Part shown: one piece after another, positions 13,555 to 25,644 of the stretch | How positions within the stretch are numbered: position 1 is the stretch's first letter | Layout: every line of letters begins with the position of its first letter | Assembly: GCF_030253575.1 (NCBI RefSeq) | Contig: NC_080559.1 | Coordinates: 8,770,501 to 8,834,500, forward strand | Origin: Rhododendron vialii | Lineage: Eukaryota; Streptophyta; Magnoliopsida; Ericales; Ericaceae | Direction: 5' to 3' | Length of the DNA: 64,000 bases | Notes under the pieces: model-generated | Seen by the model: the letters and a program-made list of their open reading frames with translations, nothing else | Database searches by the model: none | Told to the model about the DNA's origin: nothing | Translations under genes and position numbers: made by a program

Positions 13555-16500
13555 GTATGTATACATGTGTGTGTATGTATTATTACGTTCGTATATTTAA
13601 TTTAGGGGTGTAAACACGCCGAGCCGAGCTTTGTAGTTTGAGCTCAGTTTGTTTACTGAAATAGCCCAAAACTTGAGCTCGAGCTCGAGCTAAACGAGCC
13701 AGGCCCAGTTCATTTACTAAAGGAACCTATATAAATGAGCCGAGCCGAGCTTTAGAGTGTTGGGTTCATTTACTAAAGAATCCTATATAACGAGCCAAGC
13801 CGAGCTTTAGAATGTTGAGCCCCGGTTCATTTACTGAAGGATCCTATATAAATGAGCTGGGCTGAGCTTCAGAGTGTTGAGCTCGGATCATTTAGTACAC
13901 GTATCCTATATAAACAGCCAAGCCGAGCTTCAGGGTGTTGAGCCCGGTTCTTTTACTAAATGATCCTATATAAACGAACCGGGCCGAGCATTTGAGCTCG
14001 GCTCGTTTACTACACGAATTTTGGATTTGGATGTTTTTTGGATGTGAATTCATACGTTTCGACTGCTCAGTCGTTTAATCTGAAGTTTAGATTGGAATGG
14101 TGAAGTTTGAATTTTGTGGGTGGTGTAACCGATTCAAGTTTAGCACCTCTGCATTTCCAATGTTAGAGACTAGGTTATCCATCCAACAAGCTGTGCCCGT
14201 GCGAGGCGGTGCACAAAAAATCTACGAATAAGTACGACGGAATCACAGATGAATTTAGAAGAAGAAACCTAATAGGGGTTAATTTGAGATGTGAAAGTAG
14301 AAAAGAGGGGAGAAGGAAATTAGGTTTTCTTCAAGGGGTAGTTTAGGAAAGTAAAAGTGTGAGCCGGCTTCATAACCGTCGTTCTAACCAAGGGGTTTTC
14401 CCTTCATATTAGTAATAGATAAAAGGTATATACATGCATATAGATATCTATATGCATGTATAACGCGCACACTCTGTGTGTATATACTTACATGTTATGT
14501 CCTTGTGTTGCATTTGTATGTATTGTGGATGTGAATTGGTACGTTTCGACCACTGTCAGTCATATGAAGTTTGGTTTGGGATGGTTAAGTTTGAGTTTTG
14601 TGTTGTTGTAACCGATTGGAGTTTGGCAACTCGCCTATTCAATATTGGAGACTAGTTTATCCATTCAACAAGCTGTACCCGCGTGATGTGATGCATGAAA
14701 ATTCTATAGAAATTTTTATGACGGAATCAAAAATGAATTTAGAAGAAGAAAACTCCATATACATGTGTTTTTAAGGGTTAATTTGGAAGTTTGGTGAGTA
14801 AAAGTAAAATGTGAATTTTTTGGGGTAGATTCGTTCAAACCTGAAATAGAAGAAAATCTTTACAATGATAGGTATGTATATGTATAAAGTCGTAAGTCTT
14901 GCCATAACTAACCTGTTGGCTATGCTATGCGTGGGTATGTCATGAAAGTAATCTCCAAAAGAATTTCATTAGACAAGAAAATGGATGGCTGCCCATCGCA
15001 TTCTGTTGCATTGTTCAACAAACACTTGATTTATATGTTTGTTGTATACTTATATGAGATTGTAGAATAAGGCTAGAGGCAATAAGCGTTCGTGGAAAAC
15101 TAGGGACTTTAATTTTGTCAAGAGAATTGAAGAAAACGGAAGGATGTTCACCTAAATACAATCAACTTACTGTGTGATATCTGGAGAACTCATTCATTAG
15201 CTCTTGAAACTGTCCTGGCACCTAAACTGTTGTTTATGCCTTGTGGTAACACTCAAAATGGTTTTAGTGGTGCCGGTATTGTTTTATTTAACAAATAAGA
15301 TTTGCTTCTGTTTTTGTTCAGATAATGGAGTGAGTTCAGTTTCATTTTATTGCTTGTGCGAAAAAATTGTGTTTATTTAGAGTTTTTTAATATGTCTGTC
15401 GTTCTCATGGATGGATATTTGCTAAGAGATCTCCTTTAAGGTGCTTATATAGTGGCTGCTAAATTGCAGTTAACTGATTTTTGAGTATTTATTACCAAAC
15501 AACATGAAGTGATTATTTGACGTAACTAATTATGACGAGGAAACCTGTCCCAAATTTAAGCATAGGAAATTGTAATAAGGAAACATCTCCCAAATTTAGG
15601 CATAGGACATCATACTTATTTTAGTGTCAATGGATGTCATGCTGTTTCTGTGGCTTTTTTTTTATGGAATAGTTTCTGTGGCTTCCTGTGGCATATATAG
15701 TTATTTTAATTTAATGTCTTCATAAATTATGCAGCAACAAAGAGATGGCATATATATTTTCGGATGCCATGCATCTTATCCCGAACGTCCCCACACACAT
15801 CAACCACCACAACAGTACTTGATATGGAGAAACTGCAATTGACGTCTTTAGAAGCTCATTCAAATCTAGCTGATGCGGATATACCTTGTACATGTGTTGG
15901 GGCAATTGGTTCAGCCACAGAGGTCAGAACTCACCCGTTGAAGTCATTGAATAGAAAATTCTTAATTTTTTTTTTATTGTTTTGTAATTGGTGAAACATT
16001 CTTGATGTTATATTCAACTTTGTTTCTAACTTAATACATTCCTTCTTTTTCCTTCCGTTCCTTCTGTGGGGAACTGGGTAGGAAGGATGTTAAGCTTGTG
16101 ATCAGAGTTTTAATGCCAATCATTTTTTATTGACCAATGTCGACCTTTTTTTTTTTCCAAGAAAAGTGGTTAGTTTAGTTCTAGGTTCTTCTGAATCATG
16201 GTCAATGTGCTTCAGATGCACTCAAATGGCTTATTGACTGGATAATATCTTAGTTTTGAATTTCTCACTTGTGCTTACTACTATTGTATACTCCTTCTGT
16301 CCCAAATTCTTGGTCCTCTTTCACTATTTGGGTCACTCAAACAATTGTCTATATTTTTTAATTTATAGTAATGTTTTTTTATATCAAATATAGATCTTGT
16401 TTGATCGATCTCAATTAATTCTATTAGACAAAGTTTTTGAAATCATAAAAAATATTATAGATTGTGACAAATAGACAATTATTTGAGTGACACAAAAAGT

Positions 16501-19500
16501 GAAAGAGGACCAAGAATTTGGGACGGAGGGAGTACTCAACTACCAGACAACTTTTTGAGCAAGTTTGGCTAAAGAAACTCTTCTTACTATTGAAGAGGCT
16601 ATTACAAAAGACGTAGGAGTTTTTTTATGTCTAGGTGTTCTTAATCATGGGTAATGTACTTCAGATGCAACCAAGTGGCTTATTCACTAGACAAGATCTT
16701 GGTTTTAAGTTTCTCACTTGTGCTTACTACTATTGGATGCCCAACTAGCAGACAACCTTTGGAGCAGTTTTGGCTAAAGAAACTCTTCTTACTGGTGAAG
16801 AGGCTATTACACATGCCACGGCTGCTGAAGCAGTTTCTCTGGCAAAAGCAGCTGCTAATGTTTCTGAGGATTCAAGAATGATGTTTGGCCATTATAGCTC
16901 TTCAAAATTGGATGGCAGACCTGCAATTATTCCATCTGAACCAGATACAACACAGCTTGCAGAAATCGGAGTAGTTGGTGTAGAAGTAGGTTCGACATTA
17001 GCTAAAAATGGATTGGGTGAGAACTGCTATCCTTCTAAAGAAGCTGATGATTTGGAGCAAATACTCAATGGTGTAGCTGTGAGATCAAGGAGCCAAACAG
17101 AACAAAAAGGCAGAAGAGAAAAAGTAGCACAGAAAGCTGCAGCAAAGGATACATGTGTAAAATCTGTTTTTACAACCCCAAAAGGACGTGCTACTTTGCT
17201 ACAAGGAGACGACTACAACCCATTGGGTGTCTTGGTTGGAGTTACCAGTAGATCCAGGTTTCTCACGCGTGCTGAAGAACATAACTTGTCAGAAGGAGTA
17301 AAGGTGCAATTCATGTTTTTATGTAATGGTTCTTCTTTTGGTTTGGTTCTTAATGAAAGTAACTTCCGAGGAAAAAAGGGTTAATGGTTTTTTGGGATAA
17401 TTTGTTCTTTTTACGTTACTTAGGTAGATGTAGTTAATTGTCGTTTTGGTCAGTGTCTACCCAGATTGACTGCCTGTGACAACTAGGCGGATTCTCTTAT
17501 AACGCAAACACGTATACTAAATATGTTAATTCTTTGTGTATGTCAAATTTAATTTTTAACCTAATGCGAAATTACAAAGGGATTGTAGTGCTGCAAAAGG
17601 AGGAAGTTGGGAGGACTTGGGTTTATCCTTTCGTTATAACCCTGTTACTTGTTTGTCCAAACTATGAACTCTATGAACTTTTGAAATGTTGACTCCTGCT
17701 AATATCATGACATCTTGATCATCTAAGATGCCTACCATCATTATGCATGCCAGGTATCATGAACGTTTGCTCCTCCAAAATTGGTCATCAAAGAGTTTTG
17801 TAGACAATGTACTTCTATTCTACATTTTGGACAAACTCTAGATTTTGGGGACATTATAGAATGGTAAAAGCTTATGATTCTCGTAGAGAGGATCTATAAT
17901 AGTCTGCACGGAGACGTACTGCTATAGGTTGTTGTGTGCAGGACTAGGTGATGTAGAGTGGGTTGCGTCCGTGTTTCTTGATTGTTTGGACCTTTTGCGA
18001 CCCTAGAGGCTCTAGTAGACACGCGACCCAATGTTGGCGGATTGGTCCAGAAACCCTAGGGTTGATTGGAAACGGGCCAAGGATCAATCCTCATCGCTTT
18101 GCCGTGACCGAAGACCTTTTTTGGCCGTTCCACATTGTTTGGGCTTTCAAAAAGGGAAATTTTTCGTTTTAGGAGATAATTGATTTGCTTGTAACTTTTA
18201 GTAGGAAACTCCGATTTGGTCGCCGTTTGTTTTGGTTTTTCTTTAGTTGTCTAGTATTTGATACTGCATTTTATTTCCGAATTTTTGTTTTTGGTAATTT
18301 TTGTAATTTCTTTGATTGTGGCTTGATTAACAAGTTTATTTGTTTCCTAGGTGGTCTAGAGTTTGTTTGGCCAAGTATCATTGTAAGCCCTACGGCAGAA
18401 CTTGGTTGTTATTGATTACAGCAATAAAAAACGAGAGTTTTCTCAAATATTGTTTGATCGTAGAGAGAGTATCTCTAGTTCAGACTGGTTCGTGATTTGC
18501 CTTGTGCGAATAGTTTCGTTGTTATATGCTTCCCTGCATCACTAGGTCACAAAGCTAGTGGACATAGGCTGTCGCACATGCTTCTAGTTTGTGCATTTGC
18601 CGGTGAGTTCATGTTCGATTCATGGTTTGCACTTCCCCGGATCGTGGACTGCTCTAAATAATACCCGGACTACAAATTCTACCCGTTACAATGATACACT
18701 TGGCAGTTTCTGCTTTTTGTCCATGGACAAGGAAATAGTGTCTGCCATTATGCAGGCTGACGACTCGTGCCCAATGTGCTGCGGTACAGAAAACTCGTGT
18801 AAAAGTCATATTATAATAGTTTTAATTGGATCAAACCAGCAACATAACCCATGTTAGTCAACCACAAAAATATAATATTTTTAATGATACTGTACTTATA
18901 GATGTCTTTTATGTGTCCCATCTTTGTGAAAATCGGGTTATGTACTATAAAATAGCTTACAATAATGGAAGCGGTTGGATGTTGGTAGTTGTAGGCCCCG
19001 ATTGTGCGTGTGAATGAATGAAATGTAAAGATAGTTAGGTAGCTAATTTTTGTTCTCTGACAGGAATGATCCTATGGTGCTCCAAATCGTATGCATTTCA
19101 CAGAATTGATGCTCTTGCTTCTGCTCCCATACTCGCACCTGCTCGTCGAACTCACGACTTTAGTGGAGAATGGCAGATATCTGCTGTGGTGTTAATACTG
19201 TGTGATGTATGCGTTTAGTTGTGGACACTGTGTTTTGTATGTTGGTAGGGGTCGGAGGGTATTGAGGAGTTACTTGTTTTCATGGCTATTTATTGGGAAT
19301 ATGCCCCTTTGATCCTGTATGGTTTTGCTTTGGTGGTAATGAATTTACCAAAAGATATAAGAAACAAATTTGGAGTTGTTTTGCTTCAGCATCTACACTC
19401 AACGGTCTCAACCTTGGCACTATAACAATGAGATGGAAAATAATGGGCACATGCTTCAAAGATTTCAATCTCCAACAGTCCAACTTATTGTTCCCCTATT

Positions 19501-22500
19501 GTCTCGTAGTCTTTACTTTTAATATACACAATTTGGGGGCCTAAGTTCTTGTAATTATGACTTTCTAGCTGAGCATGTTTGAACTTTATGCTCCAGCTTG
19601 AGGGGGAGTGTTAGCCTAGCATTTTAGTTTGTTCTTCAATATTACTTATCTCCTAGTGTTAGGGTATTACAGTAATTCTATTGATTTGCGTTTGATGATA
19701 TAAATACATGTGTAGGTGGATGGTAGAGGAGCTAATAAACGCTCGCTATCTTTTACCACAAGTATTCTGTCTCTTCCTTCTTCTTCCTTCCCTTCAGCCC
19801 TAAACCTATCCCTGCAAACTTTTAAGGACAATAAGACAATTTATGCATAATCTGCGCATTATTGATAATTTACTACAGTGTGTTTGAATCCCATCTGTGG
19901 ATGGAAGGACCATTTCCTTGTACTCCTTATATACGTACTTATTGATTTGGTTCATATGGATGTCAACTGGCATGGGTAGTTGTTTCAGTTATAATAACAT
20001 CTGCGCTTTTATTTTATCTTGTCTGACAAAATTATAACTGGAGTGGTTTTAATCTAGTGCAGGACCTACTGAAAATTGAAAAACTTAGGGAGGAACTTGA
20101 TGATGGGGCCACATTTGCAGAATGGGCTGCTGCTGCAGGTATTGATGAGAAGACCCTGAGTTGTCGTTTGGCTCACGGTATACGATGCAAAGAAAAAATT
20201 ATTAGAAGCTTTCTAGGGCTTGTTGGTTCGATTGCCAAAACTTATCATCGACCTGGAAGGGATCTCGGAGAGCTTGTTTGGGTATCCAATTTTCCCTTAA
20301 ATGCCATCAAACGATTGGAACTTCTCTTAAATTAGAAACCATGAGCTATGTGTCAGACTTTTATGAGGTCTGCTAGTTTTGATGCTTTGAATAACTTTCA
20401 GGCTGGATGTCAAGGCATTATAAGAACTACAAAAAGGTTTGATCCTACGAAGGGGAGGTTCGCAACCTATGCTACCTGGTGGATTAAACTTGAAATTCGG
20501 AAGTGTGTTCGTGACCAGTCGAGCTCTTCTCGGTTACCTGTACGTGCACCTCACTTATTATGATTTATAAGTGATTTCCGCATGGTGTGGCTCTGTGTTT
20601 CAGATTCTGTATCACCAGAACGCTTTTCAGAATGTTCTGAAATATAAAATATTGACTGCCTTCTTACGTTTTATTTGTAGGGAAATGGCGGGAGAATATC
20701 AGAACGTCATTTTTATAATTTCTAAAAAGGGTTATTTCCCCCCATAGATCATAAAAATTGTGAACCACAAGTTTCCTTTATTTTCGGAAAGCTAAACCAA
20801 TTATCCAAATATATTGGGAGTTGGCTATACGAATCTTTTTAGTTCTTCAACTCTTTGACAAATGTATATCAGTTGATCAAATTTATTATCCCGTACTAAT
20901 TAGATGTGGCCTCCCTCTCTGTCGATCTCCAATGGAATCGAGCAATCCATCACCTATAACCATCTCTGAGCTGATATATGCAAATCTTTTTAGTTCATCA
21001 ACTCTTTTGATAAATGTATGGTCAATTGATCTGATGTAGTAGGATTTAGGTGTATTGTTGTCATTTCAGTATCTTTAGTGTGTGTAGGGTTTTGACTTTT
21101 GAGTCTATAAATAGGTGTCTTGTGCCCTCATTAGTTTTTTTTTTTTTTTTGATGTATTGATAAAAGAATATAGATAGCTTTTGCTCCTTGTATCCTATTT
21201 TGGGATTTATCTCTCTCATGAATCTTTCCCTTGATTTGGCTTGCATCATTTGGTATCAGAGCTTCTAGCTTGATCCTAGCCCTCCATTTCACCGGAGACT
21301 TCACTGGAAACCTAACCTCGCTGGGAAATCTCACCGGAACCCTAAAGCGGTGCCGGAAAACCTCGCCGAAATTTCTTTTCTACAGATCTACTTGTTTTCA
21401 CACCATCTTAGACCCAAATCAAGAAATCAGAGCCCTAAACCCTTAATCACGACCTATTCGAGCCCGTACAAACCCAAAATCTACATACCCAGACCCCGAA
21501 AACCCTAGATCTAGCCTATACGACCTCAAACAGACCTTGAATCCTTCAAAAACGCACCAATACAACCCTCAATTCTACTGAATTGACTAATTTCGGAGCC
21601 TAGTCAGTTGATCCGAAGGTAATCGAAGGCTAATCTGTTGATTCGAAGGCTGCTGGAGCCCATTCGAACCTCGTTTTGCTCTCTCTAGTGCCGTAGATGT
21701 GATTCGATCGCTGTTTGGCTCTGTTCAACTTGATTTGAGCCATTTTCGAACCAGTTCTTGCGCAGATCTGGTCGATTGCGATCTCCAGCTCGACTTCCAG
21801 CTTCGATCTTGTTAGGTTTGATTGTTCTACGTGTGTTTTGTTGTGGTTTTGATCTGTAATGATCCTGTTTTTCGTTGCTGTTCTTCTTTTGGTTGCTGAG
21901 TTAACTGGGTTTGAGTGATTTTGGTTGAGTTGGCTCAGTCGTATGCTGAGTTGACTGGTTTGGGTTGAAAAATCCCTGAGTTCACTGGGTTTGGGACTGA
22001 GTTTACTGGGTCTGCTATTGAGTTGGCTGATTTTACCATTGGAATGGCTCATACACTTAGGGATAGAGTTAAAGGAAGAAGGGAAGGTGGAGGTAGAGGA
22101 TTTTTGGTGAACAATGGTGAAGGATTGAAGGTTATTTCACAATGTCGAAGGAAAAATGATTGCAATTCAAATGAAAATAGGAATGAGATTAAAGAGTTGA
22201 GTGAACAAGTTGCTACCTTGTATGATAAGGTGCAACTAATGTTATTGAAAAGAGAAGTTGCTACTCTAGAGAAAGTTGCAACGTTTGTCCGTTTCATTCA
22301 AGAATATTGATGGTTACTGTAATTCCAAGTCTTATGAACATCTCAAACCGAATGTGCTTGAGGAAGAGACAAGCCTCAACCAAGATGCATTTGAGAAGGA
22401 CGAGGAGCAATGTTATTGTGATGAGTTTTCACATGATATTCCTATCTTTGATGAGCTCTCATGTGAAGAGCTTGGAGTTGATTTTAAGGATGGTGGTTTC

Positions 22501-24870
22501 AAAGACCTTCCCGTCATTGATGAATTTCCAAATGAGGAACTTGGAAATGATCTTGAAGGAATTTCCGATGAGTATGCAAATGACGATATTGATGATGATG
22601 ATTTTCCTATCTTTAAATGTGAGAGACTCTTACATGAGGATGTTGAGGATGAACTCGTCTTTGGGGCTAGTGGTGATTTAGATGGTGTTCCCATGTATGA
22701 CAAGTGTGAAGAAGAGCTTAGTGTTCACATTGAAGAGGGAAGATTTGTTAACATGATCAAGGAAAGCTTCGCTATGGTAAAGCGAGGAAGCACAAGAAGA
22801 GAATGGAGTTGGTGTGTTACAAGCACAAGAAGAGAATGGAGTTGGCGTGTTACCAAAGCCGGAAGAGGTTGCTTTTTATGTCCCGCTCATTTTAGAAGAT
22901 TTCATAGAGCCAAAGCTTGATAGTTGCTTCTATGAAATGCCACTTGAATTGTCTATGGCTCAAGATGTTCAAGTGTGTGTTGCGTTGGTACCTCATCTAG
23001 CTACAAAGTTACCAAAAGAGGGTAGAGACTATTTGGAACACCTTCAAGATCCTTTGGGAATGGTCTTGGGCATGTGGTGAAGTTGAAGTTTCTCTATGCG
23101 AAGGTTGATGATTCTTGTGACGTTTTGGAACAAAGTGTAGTCACCTATGTTGAGGAAGTGTTGAGCCTTAAGGGGCATGGCAATACGCAAGGACGTGGTG
23201 GATGTACACAAACGAAAACTCGTATTGAAGATGGGTTATTGCATGATCGTGACGTGGATCCAGGAATGTAGCTGCATGCCTACTTCGGAGCTGCATAATA
23301 AATACTTTAAAAGTTCTTTGTTTTCCTTGTTTTAGTTGTCTTGAGTCATGTTATCCAACTAGAGGACAAGTTATTTTCTTTAAAGGGGGTGTATGATGTA
23401 GTAGGATTTAAGGGTATTGTTGTCATTTTAGTATCTTTAGTGTGTGTAGGGTTTTGAGTCTATAAATAGGTGTCTTGTGCCCTCAATAGTTAGTTTTTTT
23501 TTATGTATTGATAAAAGAATATAGAGAGCTTTTGCTCCTTGTATCCCATTTTGGGATTTATCTCTCTCATGAATCTTTCCCTTGATTTAGTTTGCATCAT
23601 GATCAAATTTATTCATATCGATTTAATTGCTGCACCCCCTACAATTAGATGTGACCTCCCTCTCTATCGATCTCCAATGGAATCGAGCAATCCATCACCT
23701 ATAACCATCTCTGAGCTGATATTGAAAAGTAAATTTGAAAAAGTTTGAGAATATGCCGATGATGTTACTCTTGTATTTTGATGTAACGTAATTTGAATGT
23801 TGACCCTTGTATTTGCAACTTAATAGGTCCACCTGGTTGAGTCACTTCGTAAAGTGAAGGCGGCCAGAAATCGATTTTACAGCAAAACTGGAAGGTCACC
23901 CAGCAAGGCACAAGTTGCCAAGGAAACAAGGCTCTCAATGAAGAGCCTCCAATTTCTACTACTCGTCCCTAGAGAAAGAATCTCTATGGACCAGAAGTGG
24001 CTGAACGACACATACCAGGGTGGATCCAGCCCGTTATATAGAGACTGGGACAGTGAGGTCAAGTATCTCGAGCGATATATGCTTTGTAAATACAAAGGGC
24101 AATTATTGAAATGTTTGAGGATATCTTTGGGGATGTTTTCTTCTATTTGTGGAGTTAAATTTATAAACTAGCTGTACAAAGCATACTTTACCCTAGGTCA
24201 ATTCTGCAGGTTCAAGTGGTAGCTCGAGAGTCAGTAGGAGCAGCTGACCCGCTCATATTTTCAAAAATAACTTTTTTTAAAGCAACATCTATGGAGATAT
24301 TTTGCAATGTGCCCCATCTGAACTCTCTTACTCATATTAGTCGTTCATAGCGTCTTTTTTCCCTTCCTTTTTTTTTTTTTGTTGATATAAACACTGTTTT
24401 TCTCTTTAAATGTTTATTTTGCTGAGAATTCCCCCTTGTATTTTCTTTCCATCTAGAGTACTCTATCTTACATTACGTCCTCAATTGATTTTCTAGCTTT
24501 GCCATTGCACACATTCTTTTTTTTTTTTTTTTGCCTTCTGTTATACTATCTCACGTCCTGTTTTCTGTCTCAGGAAGAGGAAGACCCGCTTGATGATTGT
24601 TCACCTGAAGAAGCAGTGAGGAGACGAGAATTAAAGAGGGAGCTGGAGAAGGAGCTGGACACACTCACACCAAGGGAGAAGCAGGTCATCAAATGCAGAT
24701 TTGGGATGGACAGTGGAAGATCTATGACATTGCAAGCGATTGGGGACATAATGGATGTAAGCAGAGAGAGAGTAAGGCAAATTGAGGAGTCTGCACTCAA
24801 AAAGTTGAAGGAAAAAAACCGTGGCAATGAAGATTTGGAGTTGTACTTGACGGATCAGAAGTTGTACTGA
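13377..24870 (+). CDS. SIG2: Plastid RNA polymerase sigma factor, SIG2 (SIGB) type, divergent
   Basis: A nuclear-encoded sigma factor that directs the plastid-encoded RNA polymerase to promoters; SIG2 is known for plastid tRNA genes. Exons: 13377-13464, 15735-15922, 16752-17303, 20063-20281, 20402-20539, 23827-24057, 24574-24870. They join in frame to 570 residues, close to the Arabidopsis protein as I remember it. The N-terminus PPQFKCVPDTFSFHSK, the segment LAKETLLTGEEAI and region 1.2 (DLLKIEKLREEL) are SIG2-like. Exon 5 holds regions 2.2-2.4, exon 6 region 3, and exon 7 region 4 with the helix-turn-helix VSRERVRQIEESALKKLK. Region 2 is unusual: ELVWAG where DLVQEG is typical, WWIKLE for WWI(K/R)QA, and SSSSRLP for SRMIRLP. 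The donor after exon 6 (GTCAAG) is weak; the alternative G|GTGGAT with a shifted acceptor also keeps frame. Family is certain. Whether this copy is fully functional or a relaxed paralogue is open. Confidence 0.85.
13467..13561. repeat. Compound microsatellite (CT)n-(AT)n-(GTAT)n
   Basis: Three consecutive simple repeats begin two bases after the GTAAGT donor of SIG2 exon 1. The pyrimidine part comes first, then alternating AT, then GTAT tetranucleotides. Confidence 0.95.
13681..13990. repeat. Minisatellite, about five copies of a ~60-bp unit, in SIG2 intron 1
   Basis: Successive units share GAGCCGAGCTTTAGAGTGTT, then TTCATTTACTAAAGGATCCT, then ATATAAA. Copies differ by scattered substitutions, so the array is old. 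Confidence 0.8.
14035..14760. repeat. Diverged direct duplication in SIG2 intron 1
   Basis: About 250 bp from 14040 to 14290 is repeated at 14525-14755. Shared landmarks are GTACGTTTCGAC/CATACGTTTCGAC, GTAACCGATT, AACAAGCTGT and GAATTTAGAAGAAGAAA. The stretch between them holds a TATACATGCATATA palindrome near 14430. Confidence 0.65.
16185..16615 (+). pseudogene. Decoy copy of SIG2 exon 3 start with its upstream intron
   Basis: The region 16625-16820 (intron end plus first 70 bases of exon 3) is duplicated upstream, split by a MITE. The copy keeps the CAACTACCAG acceptor and codons for KETLLT near 16571-16590. In the frame set by that acceptor it reads ACA ACT TTT TGA, a stop after three codons. 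Similarity ends at GGCTATTACA. It is a non-functional exon fragment. Confidence 0.75.
16291..16532. mobile_element. Stowaway MITE in SIG2 intron 2
   Basis: Ends CTCCTTCTGTCCCAAATTCT and the complement of its right end CTCCCTCCGTCCCAAATTCT are inverted repeats of the Stowaway (Tc1/mariner) type, flanked by TA at 16289-16290 and 16533-16534. It interrupts the upstream copy of a local duplication. Confidence 0.92.
17304..20062 (+). other. SIG2 intron 3, mostly degraded repeat
   Basis: A 2.8-kb intron with no intact gene. It contains a copia-type LTR near its 3' end. The stretch 17900-19550 has mixed composition, suggesting old transposon DNA, but I recognise no domain. Confidence 0.5.
19609..19816 (+). 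mobile_element. Ty1/copia-type LTR remnant with polypurine tract
   Basis: GAGGGGGAG immediately before TGTTAG is the classic copia polypurine tract/LTR junction. The LTR then runs about 208 bp to a CA end. No matching upstream LTR or coding region was found, so it is the 3' end of a deleted element. Confidence 0.65.
20829..20977. repeat. First copy of a ~145-bp tandem duplication in SIG2 intron 5
   Basis: It shares TCTTTTTAGTTCTTCAACTC, TCCAATGGAATCGAGCAATC and CTATAACCATCTCTGAGCTG with a second copy split between 20980-21031 and 23605-23722. The LTR element at 21032-23599 was inserted into that second copy. Confidence 0.85.
21032..21248 (+). repeat. 5' LTR of the non-autonomous element
   Basis: A 217-bp LTR. 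It has a TATAAATA box (21108-21115) and is followed directly by the tRNA-Met primer-binding site. Confidence 0.92.
22023..23271 (+). pseudogene. Internal acidic ORFs of the non-autonomous LTR element
   Basis: Three overlapping frames are broken by frameshifts. One has a heptad-like stretch (KELSEQVATLYDKVQLMLLK). The next is a strongly acidic repeat region rich in D/E with FPIF and DELSCEEL-type motifs, as seen between gag and protease of some plant Ty3/gypsy elements. No catalytic domain is present. The function, if any, is unknown. Confidence 0.5.
23394..23599 (+). repeat. 3' LTR of the non-autonomous element
   Basis: A 206-bp LTR. It lacks 7 bp present in the 5' LTR and has a shorter T run. 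The polypurine tract lies immediately upstream. Confidence 0.92.
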
Positions 24871-25644
24871 TGGATCTGGATGATCCTCTGTGAGGATCAT
24901 GAGGCTTTTAATGTGGTGTTGCCAACACATCAATAAAGAGATCCAACGGCTCACAACAGCCCTTCTCTTTTTGTTTCATTAAACGACGTGGTTTTGCACG
25001 ATAGCCTAATGGAGAGAAAACTATATGGTCCGTTAGTCTCTTCTTCTCCGTTCCCGACGGTGACGAGGTCGATCTAGCCGTTGTTCTCTTCTTCAATCTT
25101 AATGATGGCCTCAATTTTTCTAATACCAGAATGAAATTCCTTCCTGGCTCCTATCAAAAAGAAAGGACTGGAAAAAAAAAAACTCATTACTCATGCCCCA
25201 TCTTTGGTGTCATACAAGCGGGACAAAAATGGCATGCAAAACCCATTACAGTATTGATGGTGAAGCCATCAGGAAGAAGACCTCGGTGTCCCATGTCCTT
25301 CTCCAACTTCAGTGCTATCCACTTCGGTTTTGGTACAAAACAGGAAAGGGTTAAAGAGAGAAAACCCTAACTTTAATTTGGAAAAAAAGAGGGCTTTGGC
25401 TGGATAAAAATGGAGAGAAAGAAGAAGAAGAAAAAATCGGTGGTGGGTTTTCTTTCTGTTCGATTCTGGGCAGTAACGGAGAAGAAGAAACAGGAACGGC
25501 GAACAAGAATGGGTTCTTTCTCCGTTACAGAATTATGTCATCAGACGGTGTCGTTTGGCTAAACAAAAAAGAAGGCCTGTTGTGAGCCGTTGGCAACACC
25601 ACACTAAAAGCCTCACACGATCCTCACAGAGGATCCAGATCCGT
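24870..25644. mobile_element. Non-autonomous TIR element at the SIG2 stop codon
   Basis: The left end ATGGATCTGGATGATCCTCT and the complement of the right end ACGGATCTGGATCCTCTGTG start inverted repeats over 100 bp long. They continue through TGAGGCTTTTA, GTGGTGTTGCCAAC and GGCTCACAACAG. Probable 9-bp target copies flank it: GTTGTACTG (24861-24869) and GTAGTACTA (25645-25653), with two mismatches. Long TIRs plus a 9-bp duplication suggest a Mutator-like MITE. The left arm has a 21-bp insertion containing AATAAA (24932-24937). There is no transposase. Confidence 0.75.

Larger units (their letters stand above)
21032..23599 (+). mobile_element. Non-autonomous LTR retrotransposon in SIG2 intron 5
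   Basis: LTRs at 21032-21248 and 23394-23599 both begin TGATGTAGTAGG and end TTGCATCA. The 5-bp target duplication TGATC lies at 21027-21031 and 23600-23604. TGGTATCAGAGC, the initiator-Met tRNA primer site, follows the left LTR. A purine tract AAAGGGGG precedes the right LTR. The 2.1-kb interior has only gag-like remnants and no protease, reverse transcriptase or integrase, so it must move in trans. The LTRs differ at roughly ten positions plus a 7-bp indel, so it is not recent. It is in the same orientation as the host gene. Confidence 0.93.

Noticed and set aside
13038-13613. A 191-codon frame across the SIG2 exon 1 region
   Set aside because: Most of its length is translated CT/AT microsatellite and 5' leader. 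The SIG2 start is in a different frame and is supported by family similarity.
22413-22703. Minus-strand Ser-rich frame
   Set aside because: It is the shadow of the acidic region of the non-autonomous LTR element.
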